From NCBI GenBank assembly GCA_009780315.1, contig WRAH01000005.1, forward strand, positions 51,300-115,299: a DNA stretch of 64,000 nucleotides, written 5' to 3'. How positions within the stretch are numbered: position 1 is the first letter of the stretch; every line of letters starts with the position of its first letter. This DNA is from Defluviitaleaceae bacterium. GTDB lineage: Bacteria; Bacillota; Clostridia; Lachnospirales; WQUN01. This document shows positions 36,809 to 46,396 of this stretch, piece by piece. The notes below the pieces were generated by a model that was not told the origin of the DNA, made no database searches, and saw only the letters and a program-made list of their open reading frames with translations. The position numbers and the translations under genes are program-made.

Positions 36809-38107
36809 ATGGGAACCGAGGCAATTATTGCATTAGTAATACTTGGTGTGTTGCTTATTTTGTTTATTTCAGACATGTTTCATATTGTCACAACATCTAT
36901 ACTTGCGTGTATAGCACTGGTTGTCTTTGGGGTCATCCCATTTGGCGCAGCTTTTGCAGGCTTTTCTAGCGACATATTTTTCCTTATTACAGGGATGATG
37001 ATTGTGGGCAACGCGCTTTTTGAAACAGGCGTTGCGCAAGCCGCTGGAAAAGTCATTATTTCGCTAGTTGGTAAGAATGAAAAAATATTTTTACTCATTA
37101 TTGTTCTCATGTGTTTTCCAATTTCTGCATTTTTGACAAACACAGCCACAGTTGCCATGATGCTCCCCGTTGCGGCGGCGGCTGTTGCCGCTTCAAAAGG
37201 TAAGTTTACAAAAAAAAATACTTACATGATGGTTGGACTTACCTCTGTTTCTGGCGGCGCACTAACCCTTGTAAGTTCTACGCCACAACTTATTGCCCAT
37301 GAAATTTTAGGGCAACAAGGGTATCAAACCCTTGGCTTTTTTGACATTAGTGTTATTGGCATACCTATTGCTATTTTAGTCGTTTTATACGCGCTTTTTG
37401 TGGCATATCCACTACAAAAAAAGATATTAAATTTTCCTGAAATATCAGATGAAACTACACCTCAAACAAAAAAGGCTTCATTGGAAGCACCACGAAGCCT
37501 TTTTAAAATGACAATATCTGCTGGAGTTTTAGCATTCTGCGTTATTGGATTTATTTTAGGTTCTATTTTTGATGGTTTTATAACACCGGGTACAATCGCG
37601 TTGATAGGTGCAACGGCTTGTGTAATTTCTGGTTGCATCACCCAAAAACAAGTATTTCAAAAACTTGATTGGACATCGGTTATTGTTATCGGCTGTTCCT
37701 TCGGCTTTGCAAACGCACTTGACCAAAGTGGTGCGGCACGTTATATTGCCGAAGGCGCAGTCGGAATTTTTGGAGACAATGTTTCCCCATGGCTATTGGG
37801 TGCAGTACTTGTATTTATTGCTATGATTTTAGGCAATTTCATGAGCAATACCGCAACGGCAGCATTGCTTATTCCAATTGCCATCGCAATGGCTGTAGCC
37901 TTAAACTATAATGTTACACACATGGCTTTAATCGTTGCCATTGGTGCTAATATTAGCTATTCTACGCCGCTTGCGTCCCCTGCCCTCACTATGACACTTC
38001 AAGGCGGATACCGTTTTAAGGATTATATTATCCTTGGCGGGCTATTTAATCTCCTTGCGTTTATTGTTGTTGTGCTTATGATTCCTGTCATCTTTATGCT
38101 TGTATAA
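36809..38107 (+). CDS. SLC13/ArsB-type anion permease
   Basis: A 432-residue membrane protein with about ten to twelve helices in two repeats. Each half carries the SNT-type motif of the SLC13/DASS family: FLTNTATVAMMLPVA near residue 110 and NFMSNTATAALLIPIA near 347. Family members carry di- and tricarboxylates, sulfate or arsenite. Dicarboxylate transport would suit the fermentation genes nearby, but specificity cannot be read. RBS AAAGGAG precedes the ATG. Confidence 0.85.
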   Translation: MGTEAIIALVILGVLLILFISDMFHIVTTSILACIALVVFGVIPFGAAFAGFSSDIFFLITGMMIVGNALFETGVAQAAGKVIISLVGKNEKIFLLIIVLMCFPISAFLTNTATVAMMLPVAAAAVAASKGKFTKKNTYMMVGLTSVSGGALTLVSSTPQLIAHEILGQQGYQTLGFFDISVIGIPIAILVVLYALFVAYPLQKKILNFPEISDETTPQTKKASLEAPRSLFKMTISAGVLAFCVIGFILGSIFDGFITPGTIALIGATACVISGCITQKQVFQKLDWTSVIVIGCSFGFANALDQSGAARYIAEGAVGIFGDNVSPWLLGAVLVFIAMILGNFMSNTATAALLIPIAIAMAVALNYNVTHMALIVAIGANISYSTPLASPALTMTLQGGYRFKDYIILGGLFNLLAFIVVVLMIPVIFMLV

Positions 38108-38111
38108 TAAT

Positions 38112-39002
38112 TTATACAAGCCGCCTAATGTGGTCTTCTTTATTTCCATCCAGCATGTCAATGACAGGAATTTCAATCATTGTGTATGCACCAGGGTTTT
38201 GTTTAAGTGCGGCACGGGCGCAGGCAACCATCACCTGTGCTGTAAGTGCTGGGTTGTTTATCTTCATGCTAAATTCAAATTGTTGATTATGTGCTTTTCC
38301 TGACACACCTTTGCGAACAAGACTAACACCATGACCAACATCTATCAGTGGGTCAATATCTTTTTCCAGATAAATATGGGTTTCATCGTTGCAAAAATAT
38401 GGGTCAGCTTTAATTTTTGCGGCAACATCATCAAAGGTATAACCCTCAAGTAAGTCAATGTACACTAAACGCCTATGAACGCCCGTTCCTAATGGAATTG
38501 TAATGGAGAGGGCGTTTTTTACACCTTCAATAGCCTTAACGGCAACCGTATGTCCCATGCTCATTCCTGGGCCAAAATTTGTAAAGGTTTGCCCTTGTGG
38601 TGCAAAAACTTCAAACAATGTGCGAATGACAGAATCTCCACCAGGGTCAAACCCTACTGAAACAATGGCAGTACTGCCGCCCTTTTTTGCAGCAATGTCC
38701 AGTCTTTCACGCAGTTCCCAAATATCTTTGTGAATATCATAGCTATCAATAGTGCTTATGCCCTGTGTTAAAAAAACTTCGGCAACTTCAGGAATTGAGC
38801 GAGATGGTGTACAGAGAATGGCTACATCAGGCTTCACTGCCAATTTATTCACGTCATCTACAACAGGTAAAGTAATTTGCGGTTTGTTTAATGACTGTGT
38901 TCGCATGATTACCCCACATAGTTCCATATCTTTTGAGGCCTCTACAGCTTCCATGACAGATTTTCCAATATTACCAAAACCAACAATTGCAACTTTAATC
39001 AT
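38112..39002 (-). CDS. ddh: meso-Diaminopimelate D-dehydrogenase
   Basis: A 296-residue NADP-dependent enzyme that makes meso-DAP from tetrahydrodipicolinate in one step for lysine and cell wall. It has the Rossmann GFGNIGKS, CTPSRS, DSYDIH and GFDPGGDSVIR with the family's GPGMSMGHTVAVKAI. Length fits. Convergent with the permease (4 nt between stops). Confidence 0.92.
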   Translation of the reverse strand: MIKVAIVGFGNIGKSVMEAVEASKDMELCGVIMRTQSLNKPQITLPVVDDVNKLAVKPDVAILCTPSRSIPEVAEVFLTQGISTIDSYDIHKDIWELRERLDIAAKKGGSTAIVSVGFDPGGDSVIRTLFEVFAPQGQTFTNFGPGMSMGHTVAVKAIEGVKNALSITIPLGTGVHRRLVYIDLLEGYTFDDVAAKIKADPYFCNDETHIYLEKDIDPLIDVGHGVSLVRKGVSGKAHNQQFEFSMKINNPALTAQVMVACARAALKQNPGAYTMIEIPVIDMLDGNKEDHIRRLV

Positions 39003-39061
39003 TTAATATCGTCCCTTCACATTTTTTTCAAATTCTAACACATAAAAGGTGTGTGTTGTCA

Positions 39062-40261
39062 ATGGTTTATATAACAAAAAAACAAGCACAAGCATTTATT
39101 TTAAGCCGTCACGGCCTTTTAGGTGAGCATATCTTTAAAGACAAGAATGGCTGTATGGATTTTATCCAGCGCGTACAATGTATACAATATGACCCTGTAA
39201 ATGTTTGCGGTAGAAACGCAGATATTGTACTTCATTCTAGAATAAAGGCGTATCAAAAAGATTATCTTAATGAACTTTTATACCAAGACCGCAAACTCAT
39301 TGACTGCTTTGACAAAAATCTTGCAATTACCTTAGTAGAGGATTTCTCTCCCCTATATGACAATAAAGCGAATCGTCAAGCCGATGACAGGATTCTCCGA
39401 ATCATGCCGCAAATCAGACAACTGATTAAAGAACGTGGGCATGTTTCATCAAAGGACATGGGTATAGGTGAAAAAATCCTTTGGGATTGGGGCGTTGAAA
39501 CATCTCTGGCACGTGCAGCTTTAGAACATATGTATGCTTCGGGCGAATTGATAATTCACCATAAAATAGGCACAAACAAAAAATATGCTCTGCTTAAAGA
39601 CCATATTCCAGATAAATTTTTGAATATGCAAATGCCTTTTACAAATACAGCGGAAAAACTTGCATGGCGCGTAAAACGCCGTATTAAAGGCGTTGGAATG
39701 CTTTGGAATAAAGCCAGTGATGCCTTTTTAGGATTGAATTTAAAGTCGGCAGAAAGAAATATGGCTTTTACACAATTGCTCAAAAATGAGGAAATTTTTG
39801 AGGTCAATGTTGAAGGATTAAAAGAATCTCTCTATATTTGTAAAGATGAAAAAGAGTTATTTGAAACAGTCCTTTCTCATTCTAAAACAAAATCATATAT
39901 CCGCACCGAGTTTATTGCACCTTTAGACAGTTTTATGTGGGATAGAAAACTAATCTATGCACTTTTCGGATTTGAATATAAATGGGAGATCTACACGCCA
40001 AAGGAAAAGCGTAAATTTGGTGCATACACTTTGCCTATACTGCACAATGGCGAATTTATAGGACGAATAGATATGGCTAGAAAAAATAAAATATTAGAAA
40101 TCAATAATATTTGGTTAGAAGATGATATAACTTTAAATAATGAAATAAAATCTGCCATCAGCATTTGCACGAAACGCTTTGCAGATTTTAACAATTGTAC
40201 AACAACAAATGATTATTGCAACTTACCCTCTCTAAATTGCACTTCATCCAAAACCTATTGA
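39062..40261 (+). CDS. Winged-helix DNA-binding protein of the YcaQ/AlkZ type
   Basis: Start set at ATG 39062 (AAAGGTG 10 nt upstream); 399 residues, with an in-frame GTG at 39053 as alternative. It has the family's N-terminal VYITKKQAQAFIL, the QYDPVNVCGRN segment with the glycosylase-type central Q-x-D, the EDFSPLYDNKA stretch, and the late EFIAPLDSFMWDRKL and GRIDMARKNK. YcaQ/AlkZ proteins unhook DNA interstrand crosslinks or alkylated bases. The last 20 residues (Thr/Asn/Ser rich) look unlike the fold and may be neutral extension. Confidence 0.8.
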   Translation: MVYITKKQAQAFILSRHGLLGEHIFKDKNGCMDFIQRVQCIQYDPVNVCGRNADIVLHSRIKAYQKDYLNELLYQDRKLIDCFDKNLAITLVEDFSPLYDNKANRQADDRILRIMPQIRQLIKERGHVSSKDMGIGEKILWDWGVETSLARAALEHMYASGELIIHHKIGTNKKYALLKDHIPDKFLNMQMPFTNTAEKLAWRVKRRIKGVGMLWNKASDAFLGLNLKSAERNMAFTQLLKNEEIFEVNVEGLKESLYICKDEKELFETVLSHSKTKSYIRTEFIAPLDSFMWDRKLIYALFGFEYKWEIYTPKEKRKFGAYTLPILHNGEFIGRIDMARKNKILEINNIWLEDDITLNNEIKSAISICTKRFADFNNCTTTNDYCNLPSLNCTSSKTY

Positions 40262-40347
40262 AGTTGCAATTTATTTTTTATATGCTAGAAAAGTGGCTGA
40301 GCGCAATACATCAAAGCCAAAAAAATAATTTTCTGGAGGAAAATAAA

Positions 40348-41145
40348 ATGCCAAAACTAAATGCATATCAACTCAAATGGATTGCCATTATCGGAATGGT
40401 TTTAAGTCATATGGTGGCAGCATGGTGGGAAATAATCCCTAATTGGTTAGCTTTTCCGATGTGGGCAGCAGGTGGACTTACATTCCCCATCATGGCGTTT
40501 TTTGCAGTAGAAGGCTATAGGCACACGTCTAATCTTAAAAGGTATATCCTGCGCCTTTTTATTGTAGGGCTTATTGCTGCACCATTTCACATTTTAGCAC
40601 TGGGTATGACTTTGGGCGGCGGAAACCCTAGTCTCTATCCTTGGGTAAATATCATGTTCTCTATCATTTTGGGATTACTCACCTTAGTTTTATATGATAA
40701 GATAAAATCCCGAGTGGCGTTCTGGCTAATTTATGTCATCATAATTGTTCCCTTCTCATTTATATTTTTTGAGTGGTATTTTATAGGCATTACTATGATT
40801 CTATTGCACTATATCATCAAGAACGAAACGGTAAGAAGAGTTGTATCTGGGCTTTTTGCGGCGGTTATGTTTATGATTTTGGCAATAAGTATGAGTTTCA
40901 TGCAAACGATAGAAGGTTATACCAGAATTTCTGGTGCTTTGTTAACATACCCAGAATTTATACCTGTGATGTTTGTATTCCCTATTGGTATCATTGTGTC
41001 AGCATTATTGGTCAAAAATTACAATGGTGAACGGGGTAAGAAAATGAAATGGTTATTCTATATAGTGTACCCACTGCATTTCATCGTGTTAATAGGGGTA
41101 GCACTGGCTTTAGGGTTGATGGATTTAAGTATATTCAGTTTATAA
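40348..41145 (+). CDS. TraX-like integral membrane protein
   Basis: Start set at ATG 40348, behind CTGGAGGAAAA; 265 residues, about eight hydrophobic segments. The N-terminus LNAYQLKWIAIIGMVLSHMV and the closing FYIVYPLHFIVL are the TraX/acyltransferase-3-related pattern (F-pilin acetylase family). In Firmicutes, these proteins are common and unrelated to conjugation; the acceptor is unknown. Confidence 0.8.
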   Translation: MPKLNAYQLKWIAIIGMVLSHMVAAWWEIIPNWLAFPMWAAGGLTFPIMAFFAVEGYRHTSNLKRYILRLFIVGLIAAPFHILALGMTLGGGNPSLYPWVNIMFSIILGLLTLVLYDKIKSRVAFWLIYVIIIVPFSFIFFEWYFIGITMILLHYIIKNETVRRVVSGLFAAVMFMILAISMSFMQTIEGYTRISGALLTYPEFIPVMFVFPIGIIVSALLVKNYNGERGKKMKWLFYIVYPLHFIVLIGVALALGLMDLSIFSL

Positions 41146-41160
41146 TCTAATGGGTTAATA

Positions 41161-41201
41161 AAAAAGAAGCAAGTATCTTTGTTGATACATTGCTTCTTTT
41201 T
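41161..41201. terminator. Bidirectional intrinsic terminator
   Basis: A 15-bp stem with one bulged A, a 6-nt loop and A/T runs on both sides. It lies between the TraX-like gene (plus) and the hydratase beta gene (minus), serving both. Confidence 0.85.
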
Positions 41202-41218
41202 TGCTTTTATTATCTTAC

Positions 41219-41779
41219 TTACCTTCCTAAATAAGCGGTTCTGCCTTTTACATATAAATCTTCACCAGCAGAATCAATAATGGCTACCACAGGAAAGTCT
41301 TTCACTGTTAATAAATGTACAGCTTCCGTACCAAGGTCTTCAAAGGCTATGGATTCGCAAGTCTTTATACAACTTGCCAAAAGTGCCGCCGCACCGCCTA
41401 TTGCGCCAAAATAAACTGCACCAGCTTCACGCATTGCATTAACCACTGATTTTGAGCGTTTACCCTTGCCAATCATTCCGCGCAACCCAAGCTTTAATAG
41501 TTCGGGCGAATAAGCGTCCATGCGATAGCTGGATGTTGGCCCTGCTGAACCAATGACTTGCCCTGGCTTTGCAGGGGTTGGGCCTACATAAAAAATCACA
41601 GCATCTTCAATATCAAATGGAAGCTCATCCCCATGACGCAGAAGTTCTATAAAACGCTTATGTGCTGCATCTCGTGCTGTGTAAATTTGTCCTGTTAAAT
41701 AAACAGTATCACCGCTTTTTATTTTTGCGGCTTTTTCTCGTGTTAATGGAAGTTGGATATGGTGCGTCATGTTAGTCAA
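41219..41779 (-). CDS. Class I fumarase/mesaconase beta subunit
   Basis: A 186-residue C-terminal-type Fe-S hydro-lyase subunit, with GDTVYLTGQIYTARDAAHK, VGPTPAKPGQVIGSAGPTSSYRMD and MIGKGKRS. With the alpha subunit it adds water across fumarate (to malate) or methylfumarate (mesaconate to citramalate). It follows alpha by 29 nt. The glutamate-mutase operon on the opposite strand makes mesaconate, so mesaconase is the context-based reading; sequence alone does not decide. Confidence 0.88.
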   Translation of the reverse strand: MTNMTHHIQLPLTREKAAKIKSGDTVYLTGQIYTARDAAHKRFIELLRHGDELPFDIEDAVIFYVGPTPAKPGQVIGSAGPTSSYRMDAYSPELLKLGLRGMIGKGKRSKSVVNAMREAGAVYFGAIGGAAALLASCIKTCESIAFEDLGTEAVHLLTVKDFPVVAIIDSAGEDLYVKGRTAYLGR

Positions 41780-41808
41780 TCTCCTTCCATACTTGTATCG
41801 CTATCATT

Positions 41809-42651
41809 CTAAAGCACCTCCGTTACGTGTCGGGCTACGTGACAATTGATATTAACCGCACAAGGCAAACCTGCAATATGTGTAGGCATGTATTCTATTG
41901 CAACGGATAGTGCCGTTGTACGCCCACCAAACCCTTGAGGGCCAATACCAAGATGATTTACTTTTGTCAGCAATTCTATTTCAAGGGCAGCATACAACGG
42001 ATTTTTATTAAACACACCAATTGGACGCATGAGTGCTTTTTTTGACAACAGTGCGGCTTTGTCAATGGTTCCGCCAACACCAACGCCAACAATGATTGGC
42101 GGACAAGGGTTAGGGCCTGCTCTTTCCACGGTTCTAAGGACATATTTAATCACACCTTCAATTCCATCTGAAGGTTTTAGCATTCTTACTCGGCTCATGT
42201 TTTCACTGCCAAACCCCTTTGGTGCAACAGTGATTGTTATTTTGTCGCCGGGTACATATTCTGTATATAACATAGCCGGCGTATTGTCCCCTGTATTTTT
42301 ACGGTTAAACAGTGGGTCTACAACCACGGAGTTTCTCAAGTACCCCTCTTTGTAACCCATGCGTACACCTTCATCTACTGCGGTGGCAATATGTCCTTTA
42401 ATGTGTACATCTTCCCCAATTTCTAAAAAAACACAAACCACACCTGTGTCTTGACAAATTGGCATATTATCAGTTTCAGCAATATTGTAGTTTTCAATAA
42501 TTTTATCAAGCATATTGTTGGCTATTGGCCAGTCTTCGCAAGTTCGGCAATGCTCTATGCGATTTTTCACATCTTGGGGCAAGCGGCAATTCGCCTCTAT
42601 ACACAAGCGGCTTATAATGGGTGTAAGCGCGCTGGCTTCTATTGTGCGCAT
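41809..42651 (-). CDS. Class I fumarase/mesaconase alpha subunit
   Basis: A 280-residue subunit with the [4Fe-4S] cysteines in MPICQDTGVVCVFL, PCPPIIVGVGVGG and the late PCAVNINCHVARH. It has GFGSENMSRVRML and the ALSVAIEYMPTHIAGLP block of class I fumarases. RBS AGGAGA precedes the ATG. Second gene of the c-di-AMP-receptor/hydratase operon. Fumarase or mesaconase (see beta subunit). Confidence 0.9.
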   Translation of the reverse strand: MRTIEASALTPIISRLCIEANCRLPQDVKNRIEHCRTCEDWPIANNMLDKIIENYNIAETDNMPICQDTGVVCVFLEIGEDVHIKGHIATAVDEGVRMGYKEGYLRNSVVVDPLFNRKNTGDNTPAMLYTEYVPGDKITITVAPKGFGSENMSRVRMLKPSDGIEGVIKYVLRTVERAGPNPCPPIIVGVGVGGTIDKAALLSKKALMRPIGVFNKNPLYAALEIELLTKVNHLGIGPQGFGGRTTALSVAIEYMPTHIAGLPCAVNINCHVARHVTEVL

Positions 42652-42664
42652 AAGCTCTTCTCCT

Positions 42665-42994
42665 TTACACTTTAATGAATTGGTCTACTTGCAAAACAAA
42701 AATAGTTGCGCCGTTTATTGTCACTTCAACAGGAAAGGGTACATGTGCTTCTGTTGCAATTGAAATGGTTTCATTAACAGTCGTAATTTTTTTACGGCTT
42801 TTAGACTTTGATTCTATTGTTTCAATCAGTTCTTCTACACGGTCGTCGTCTACACCTGTCATTATTGTAGTAAAACCTGCTTTTAAAAACCCCCCGGTGC
42901 TGGCAATCTTTGTTACATAAAATTTCTTCTCGATAAGTAGGTCAGAAATGTGAAAAACGTCCTCATCGTGGATAATTGCTACAACCATTTTCAT
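42665..42994 (-). CDS. darA: PII-like cyclic-di-AMP receptor (DarA/PstA)
   Basis: Start set at ATG 42994, 8 nt behind AAGGAG; 109 residues. The family pattern is clear: MVVAIIHDEDVFHISD, VTKIASTGGFLKAGFTTIM and a final GGATIFVLQVDQF-like strand (here NGATIFVLQVDQF). These trimers bind c-di-AMP and signal by unknown partners. It is the first gene of the operon with the hydratase, an unusual metabolic partner. Confirmed promoter-like sequence upstream. Confidence 0.88.
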   Translation of the reverse strand: MKMVVAIIHDEDVFHISDLLIEKKFYVTKIASTGGFLKAGFTTIMTGVDDDRVEELIETIESKSKSRKKITTVNETISIATEAHVPFPVEVTINGATIFVLQVDQFIKV

Positions 42995-43060
42995 GACTAT
43001 CACTCCTTAGGATGCATAGGCAAACCATTTCCTTTTAGTGAAATGACCAGCTCTACTACT

Positions 43061-43089
43061 ATTTTACAAAGAAAAAAAATAAAAATCAA
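43061..43089 (-). promoter_or_regulatory. Promoter for the darA-hydratase operon
   Basis: On the minus strand, -35 TTGATT (43089-43084) and -10 TAAAAT (43066-43061), 17-nt T-rich spacer, 66 nt before the darA ATG. Divergent from the glutamate mutase operon. Confidence 0.45.
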
Positions 43090-43176
43090 CTAAACCATAG
43101 CTTTTGTCTTAGAAGCGGTTTATAATTGTAGTCATACTGAAACAAATATCACGCTAGAAGCGAGGTAGTGAGAGCT

Positions 43177-43590
43177 ATGAACGGAAAAACACTGGTGATG
43201 GGTGTCATTGGGGCAGACGTACATGCCGTTGGAATTAAAATCCTATCACATGCATTTGAAAAAGCTGGATTTAAGGTCGTGAACCTAGGCGTTATGGTGT
43301 CGCAAGAAGAGTATATCGAAGCCGCCATTGAAACAGCCGCAGACGCAATTGTCGTATCATCATTGTATGGTCACGGAGAACTTGATTGCCGTGGACTGCG
43401 TGAAAAATGTGATGAAGCAGGTTTAGTAGGTATACCACTATATGTAGGCGGAAATTTAGTCGTAGGTAAGCGTAACTTTGAAGAAGTGGAAAAAATCTTC
43501 CTAGACATGGGATTCACCCGCGCGTACCCACCAGGCACTACACCAGAACGTGGAATAGAAGATATAAGCAAGGATTTAGGCATCGCATGA
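43177..43590 (+). CDS. glmS: Glutamate mutase sigma subunit (B12-binding)
   Basis: Start set at ATG 43177 (an in-frame GTG at 43168 sits too close to GAGG); 137 residues, the known GlmS length. The B12 lower-ligand motif DxHxxG reads GADVHAVG near residue 15, followed by [10 protein letters not shown] and [10 protein letters not shown]. GlmS binds adenosylcobalamin and joins GlmE to convert glutamate to (2S,3S)-3-methylaspartate. First gene of a six-gene operon; overlaps glmL by 4 nt. Confidence 0.95.
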   Translation: MNGKTLVMGVIGADVHAVGIKILSHAFEKAGFKVVNLGVMVSQEEYIEAAIETAADAIVVSSLYGHGELDCRGLREKCDEAGLVGIPLYVGGNLVVGKRNFEEVEKIFLDMGFTRAYPPGTTPERGIEDISKDLGIA

Positions 43591-44942
43591 AAACAATACT
43601 AACGGTGGATTTTGGGAGTACTTTTACGAAAGTATCCGCCGTATGTGCAGAAAAAGCAGAAATAATAGGTACGGCAAAGGCATTTACCACTATTGAAACA
43701 GACATTCGTGATGGATTGAATAATGCGTTAAGAGAGCTAGAATCACAAACAGGTAAATTGGAATTTACATCAAGACTTGCCGCAAGCAGTGCAGGCGGTG
43801 GACTAAAAATGGTTGCGGTAGGGTTAGTACCAGGGCTCACTGCAAAGGCTGCCTCAACAGCGGCATGTAGTGCCGGTGCAAAAGTTGTAAAAACGTATGC
43901 ATATGAGTTAAGCCATGCCGAACAGCAAGAAATTTACGACATCAATCCTGATTTGATTTTGCTTTCGGGGGGAACGGATGGTGGTAATAAAGAGGTTATC
44001 TTGCATAATGCGGCTAAACTTGCAGAGATTGACCAAAATTTTGCCACAATTATTGCAGGAAACAAGTCTGTAGCACAAAATGTTTGTGATGTTTTGGTTA
44101 GAAGTGGCAAAGACGCAAGAGTTTGTGACAATGTTATGCCTTCATTTAATACCCTTGAAATCATGTCTGCAAAAAATGCTATCCGTGATTTATTTATGGA
44201 GAAAATCATTGAAGCAAAAGGGTTAAGTGAAGCCGCAAAAATGATGAGTATACCCATCATCCCTACACCGCTTTCAGTTTTTGAAGGCGCGCAAGTGCTT
44301 TCAGACAGCCTTGGGCCAATTTTAGTGGTTGATGTTGGCGGCGCAACAACGGATGTTTACTCTATGTGTAGCGGTGTGCCAACTTTACCCAATGTAGGCA
44401 TGAAAGGTTTACCAGAACCTTTTGCAAAGCGTACTGTTGAAGGTGATTTAGGAATGCGCTACAGCCTTGATGCTTTAGTGGATGCTGCAAGTACAGCAGG
44501 GCGTAACATGGATGATTTGGACAATATTTCTGAATTTCAAGCCCTGTGCAAAGCAAACCCATCCATCGTACCGGATGCAAACAGTCCTTTTCATTCATAT
44601 GATGAAAAAATTTGTGGACTAGCCATTGACATGGCAGTGGAACGCCATAGCGGTAAGCTGGAAACTGCATTTTCACCCCATGGGGAAATTTTCTACCAAA
44701 TCGGCAAAGATTTATCAGATGTAAAATATGTAATTGGCGTAGGCGGTGCAATTATATATAGCGCAAACCCTACAAGTATTTTGCAATATGCAACGACACC
44801 GCCGGGAAACCCATACCTAAAACCAATCAATCCTAAATTTTTGATAGATAAAAAATATATTTTTAGTGCAATGGGTTTGGTGTCAAGAGTAGACAAGCAA
44901 CTTGCTATAAAAATAATGGAGAAAGACATAACGGAGGTATAG
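43587..44942 (+). CDS. glmL: GlmL/MutL glutamate-mutase-associated ATPase-fold protein
   Basis: A 451-residue protein with an actin-like ATPase fold: phosphate-1 motif DFGSTFTKV at the N-terminus and phosphate-2 [13 protein letters not shown] near residue 250, with LLSGGTDGG between. MutL is always found with glutamate mutase and is thought to act as a chaperone or reactivase for the B12 enzyme. It lies between glmS and glmE. Confidence 0.93.
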   Translation: MKTILTVDFGSTFTKVSAVCAEKAEIIGTAKAFTTIETDIRDGLNNALRELESQTGKLEFTSRLAASSAGGGLKMVAVGLVPGLTAKAASTAACSAGAKVVKTYAYELSHAEQQEIYDINPDLILLSGGTDGGNKEVILHNAAKLAEIDQNFATIIAGNKSVAQNVCDVLVRSGKDARVCDNVMPSFNTLEIMSAKNAIRDLFMEKIIEAKGLSEAAKMMSIPIIPTPLSVFEGAQVLSDSLGPILVVDVGGATTDVYSMCSGVPTLPNVGMKGLPEPFAKRTVEGDLGMRYSLDALVDAASTAGRNMDDLDNISEFQALCKANPSIVPDANSPFHSYDEKICGLAIDMAVERHSGKLETAFSPHGEIFYQIGKDLSDVKYVIGVGGAIIYSANPTSILQYATTPPGNPYLKPINPKFLIDKKYIFSAMGLVSRVDKQLAIKIMEKDITEV

Positions 44943-44944
44943 TC

Positions 44945-46396
44945 GTGGACTTGAAAAACAAAAAACTTTCTGATGACGTATTTGCAAGTATTCAAAAAGA
45001 AGTTTTGAACCAGTGGCCAACAGGTAAAGATGTAGATTTTAATAATGCGGTAGATTTTCATAAATCACTCCCCGCCAAGAAAAATTTTGCGGCAAAACTT
45101 GCCAAGGCTGATAAAGAGGGCATCACCCTAATCCAACCACGGGCAGGTGTTGCACTTCCAGAACTTGTAATAGAACTTTTAAGCTACTTAGAAACGGAAG
45201 GTGAAGCAGACCTTCTTCCCACAACCATTGACAGCTATACCCGTCTCAATCGTTATGCAGAGGCAACCACAGGCATTGAAGAAAGCAAAAAAATGAACCG
45301 TTCCATGTTAAACGGCTTTCCGGCGGTTAATCATGGTGTTGATGCTTGCCGCAAAATTGCCAGCACATTAAAAAATCCTGTTCAAGTACGTCATGGTACG
45401 CCCGATGCACGACTTTTGGCTGAAATTACCTTTGCAGGAGGGTATACCTCTAATGAAGGCGGCGGAATTTCCTATAATATCCCCTACTCTAAAAATTACC
45501 CCTTAGAAAAAACACTTGCTGACTGGATGTATTGTGACAGACTTTTGGGTAAATATGCAGAAGCAGGAGTAATCATCAATAAAGAACCTTTTGGACCGCT
45601 TACAGGCACACTCGTGCCACCCTGTATTTCTCATTCAGTTGCCGTCATAGAAAGTTTATTGGCCGCAGAACAAGGTATCGTTGACATTACAGTAGGTTAT
45701 GGACAATGCGGTAATTTAATTCAAGACGTTGCCGCGATTAAAAGCTTACGCGCCATCACAGAAGAATATTTAGAAAAATTTGGTTATTCAAATGTAAAAG
45801 TAACCACGGTTCTACATCAGTGGATGGGTGGTTTCCCACAAGACGAATCCAAAGCGTTTGGTGTTATTTCATGGGGTGCGGCGGCGGCAGCACTTTCAAA
45901 AGCCACTAAAGTTATTGTAAAAACTCCTCATGAAGCCATGGGAATACCTACAAAGGAAGCCAATGCGGCTGGATTAAAAGCCACAAAACAAGTGGTATCC
46001 ATGTTAAAAGACCAAAGTATGCTCCATGACCCTGTAGTCATTGCTGAAAGTGAAACAATCATGGAGGAAGTCCGTTGCATTTTGGATAAGACCTTTGAAC
46101 TTGGCAGTGGAGATTGGGCTGTTGGAACAGTGCGTGCATTTGAAGCAGGCGTATTAGATATTCCATTTGCACCAAGCCGTAATAACTTGGGCAAACTCTT
46201 GCCGGCACGTGATAATACAGGTGCAGTACGTTTACTGGATTGCGGAAATCTTCCATTTACAAAAGAAATAATCGACTTCCATAGAGAGCGCATGGATGAA
46301 AGAGGCAAATATGAAAAACGTGAAGTTTCTTTCCAAATGGTTGTTGATGACATTTACGCTATTGGTAAAGGACATTTAGTAGGGAGGAAACACTAA
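44945..46396 (+). CDS. glmE: Glutamate mutase epsilon subunit
   Basis: A 483-residue TIM-barrel subunit of the standard length, starting at GTG 44945 with ACGGAGG upstream. Landmarks include [48 protein letters not shown] and [11 protein letters not shown]. It holds the active site for the radical rearrangement of glutamate. Overlaps mal by 1 nt. Confidence 0.95.
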   Translation: MDLKNKKLSDDVFASIQKEVLNQWPTGKDVDFNNAVDFHKSLPAKKNFAAKLAKADKEGITLIQPRAGVALPELVIELLSYLETEGEADLLPTTIDSYTRLNRYAEATTGIEESKKMNRSMLNGFPAVNHGVDACRKIASTLKNPVQVRHGTPDARLLAEITFAGGYTSNEGGGISYNIPYSKNYPLEKTLADWMYCDRLLGKYAEAGVIINKEPFGPLTGTLVPPCISHSVAVIESLLAAEQGIVDITVGYGQCGNLIQDVAAIKSLRAITEEYLEKFGYSNVKVTTVLHQWMGGFPQDESKAFGVISWGAAAAALSKATKVIVKTPHEAMGIPTKEANAAGLKATKQVVSMLKDQSMLHDPVVIAESETIMEEVRCILDKTFELGSGDWAVGTVRAFEAGVLDIPFAPSRNNLGKLLPARDNTGAVRLLDCGNLPFTKEIIDFHRERMDERGKYEKREVSFQMVVDDIYAIGKGHLVGRKH

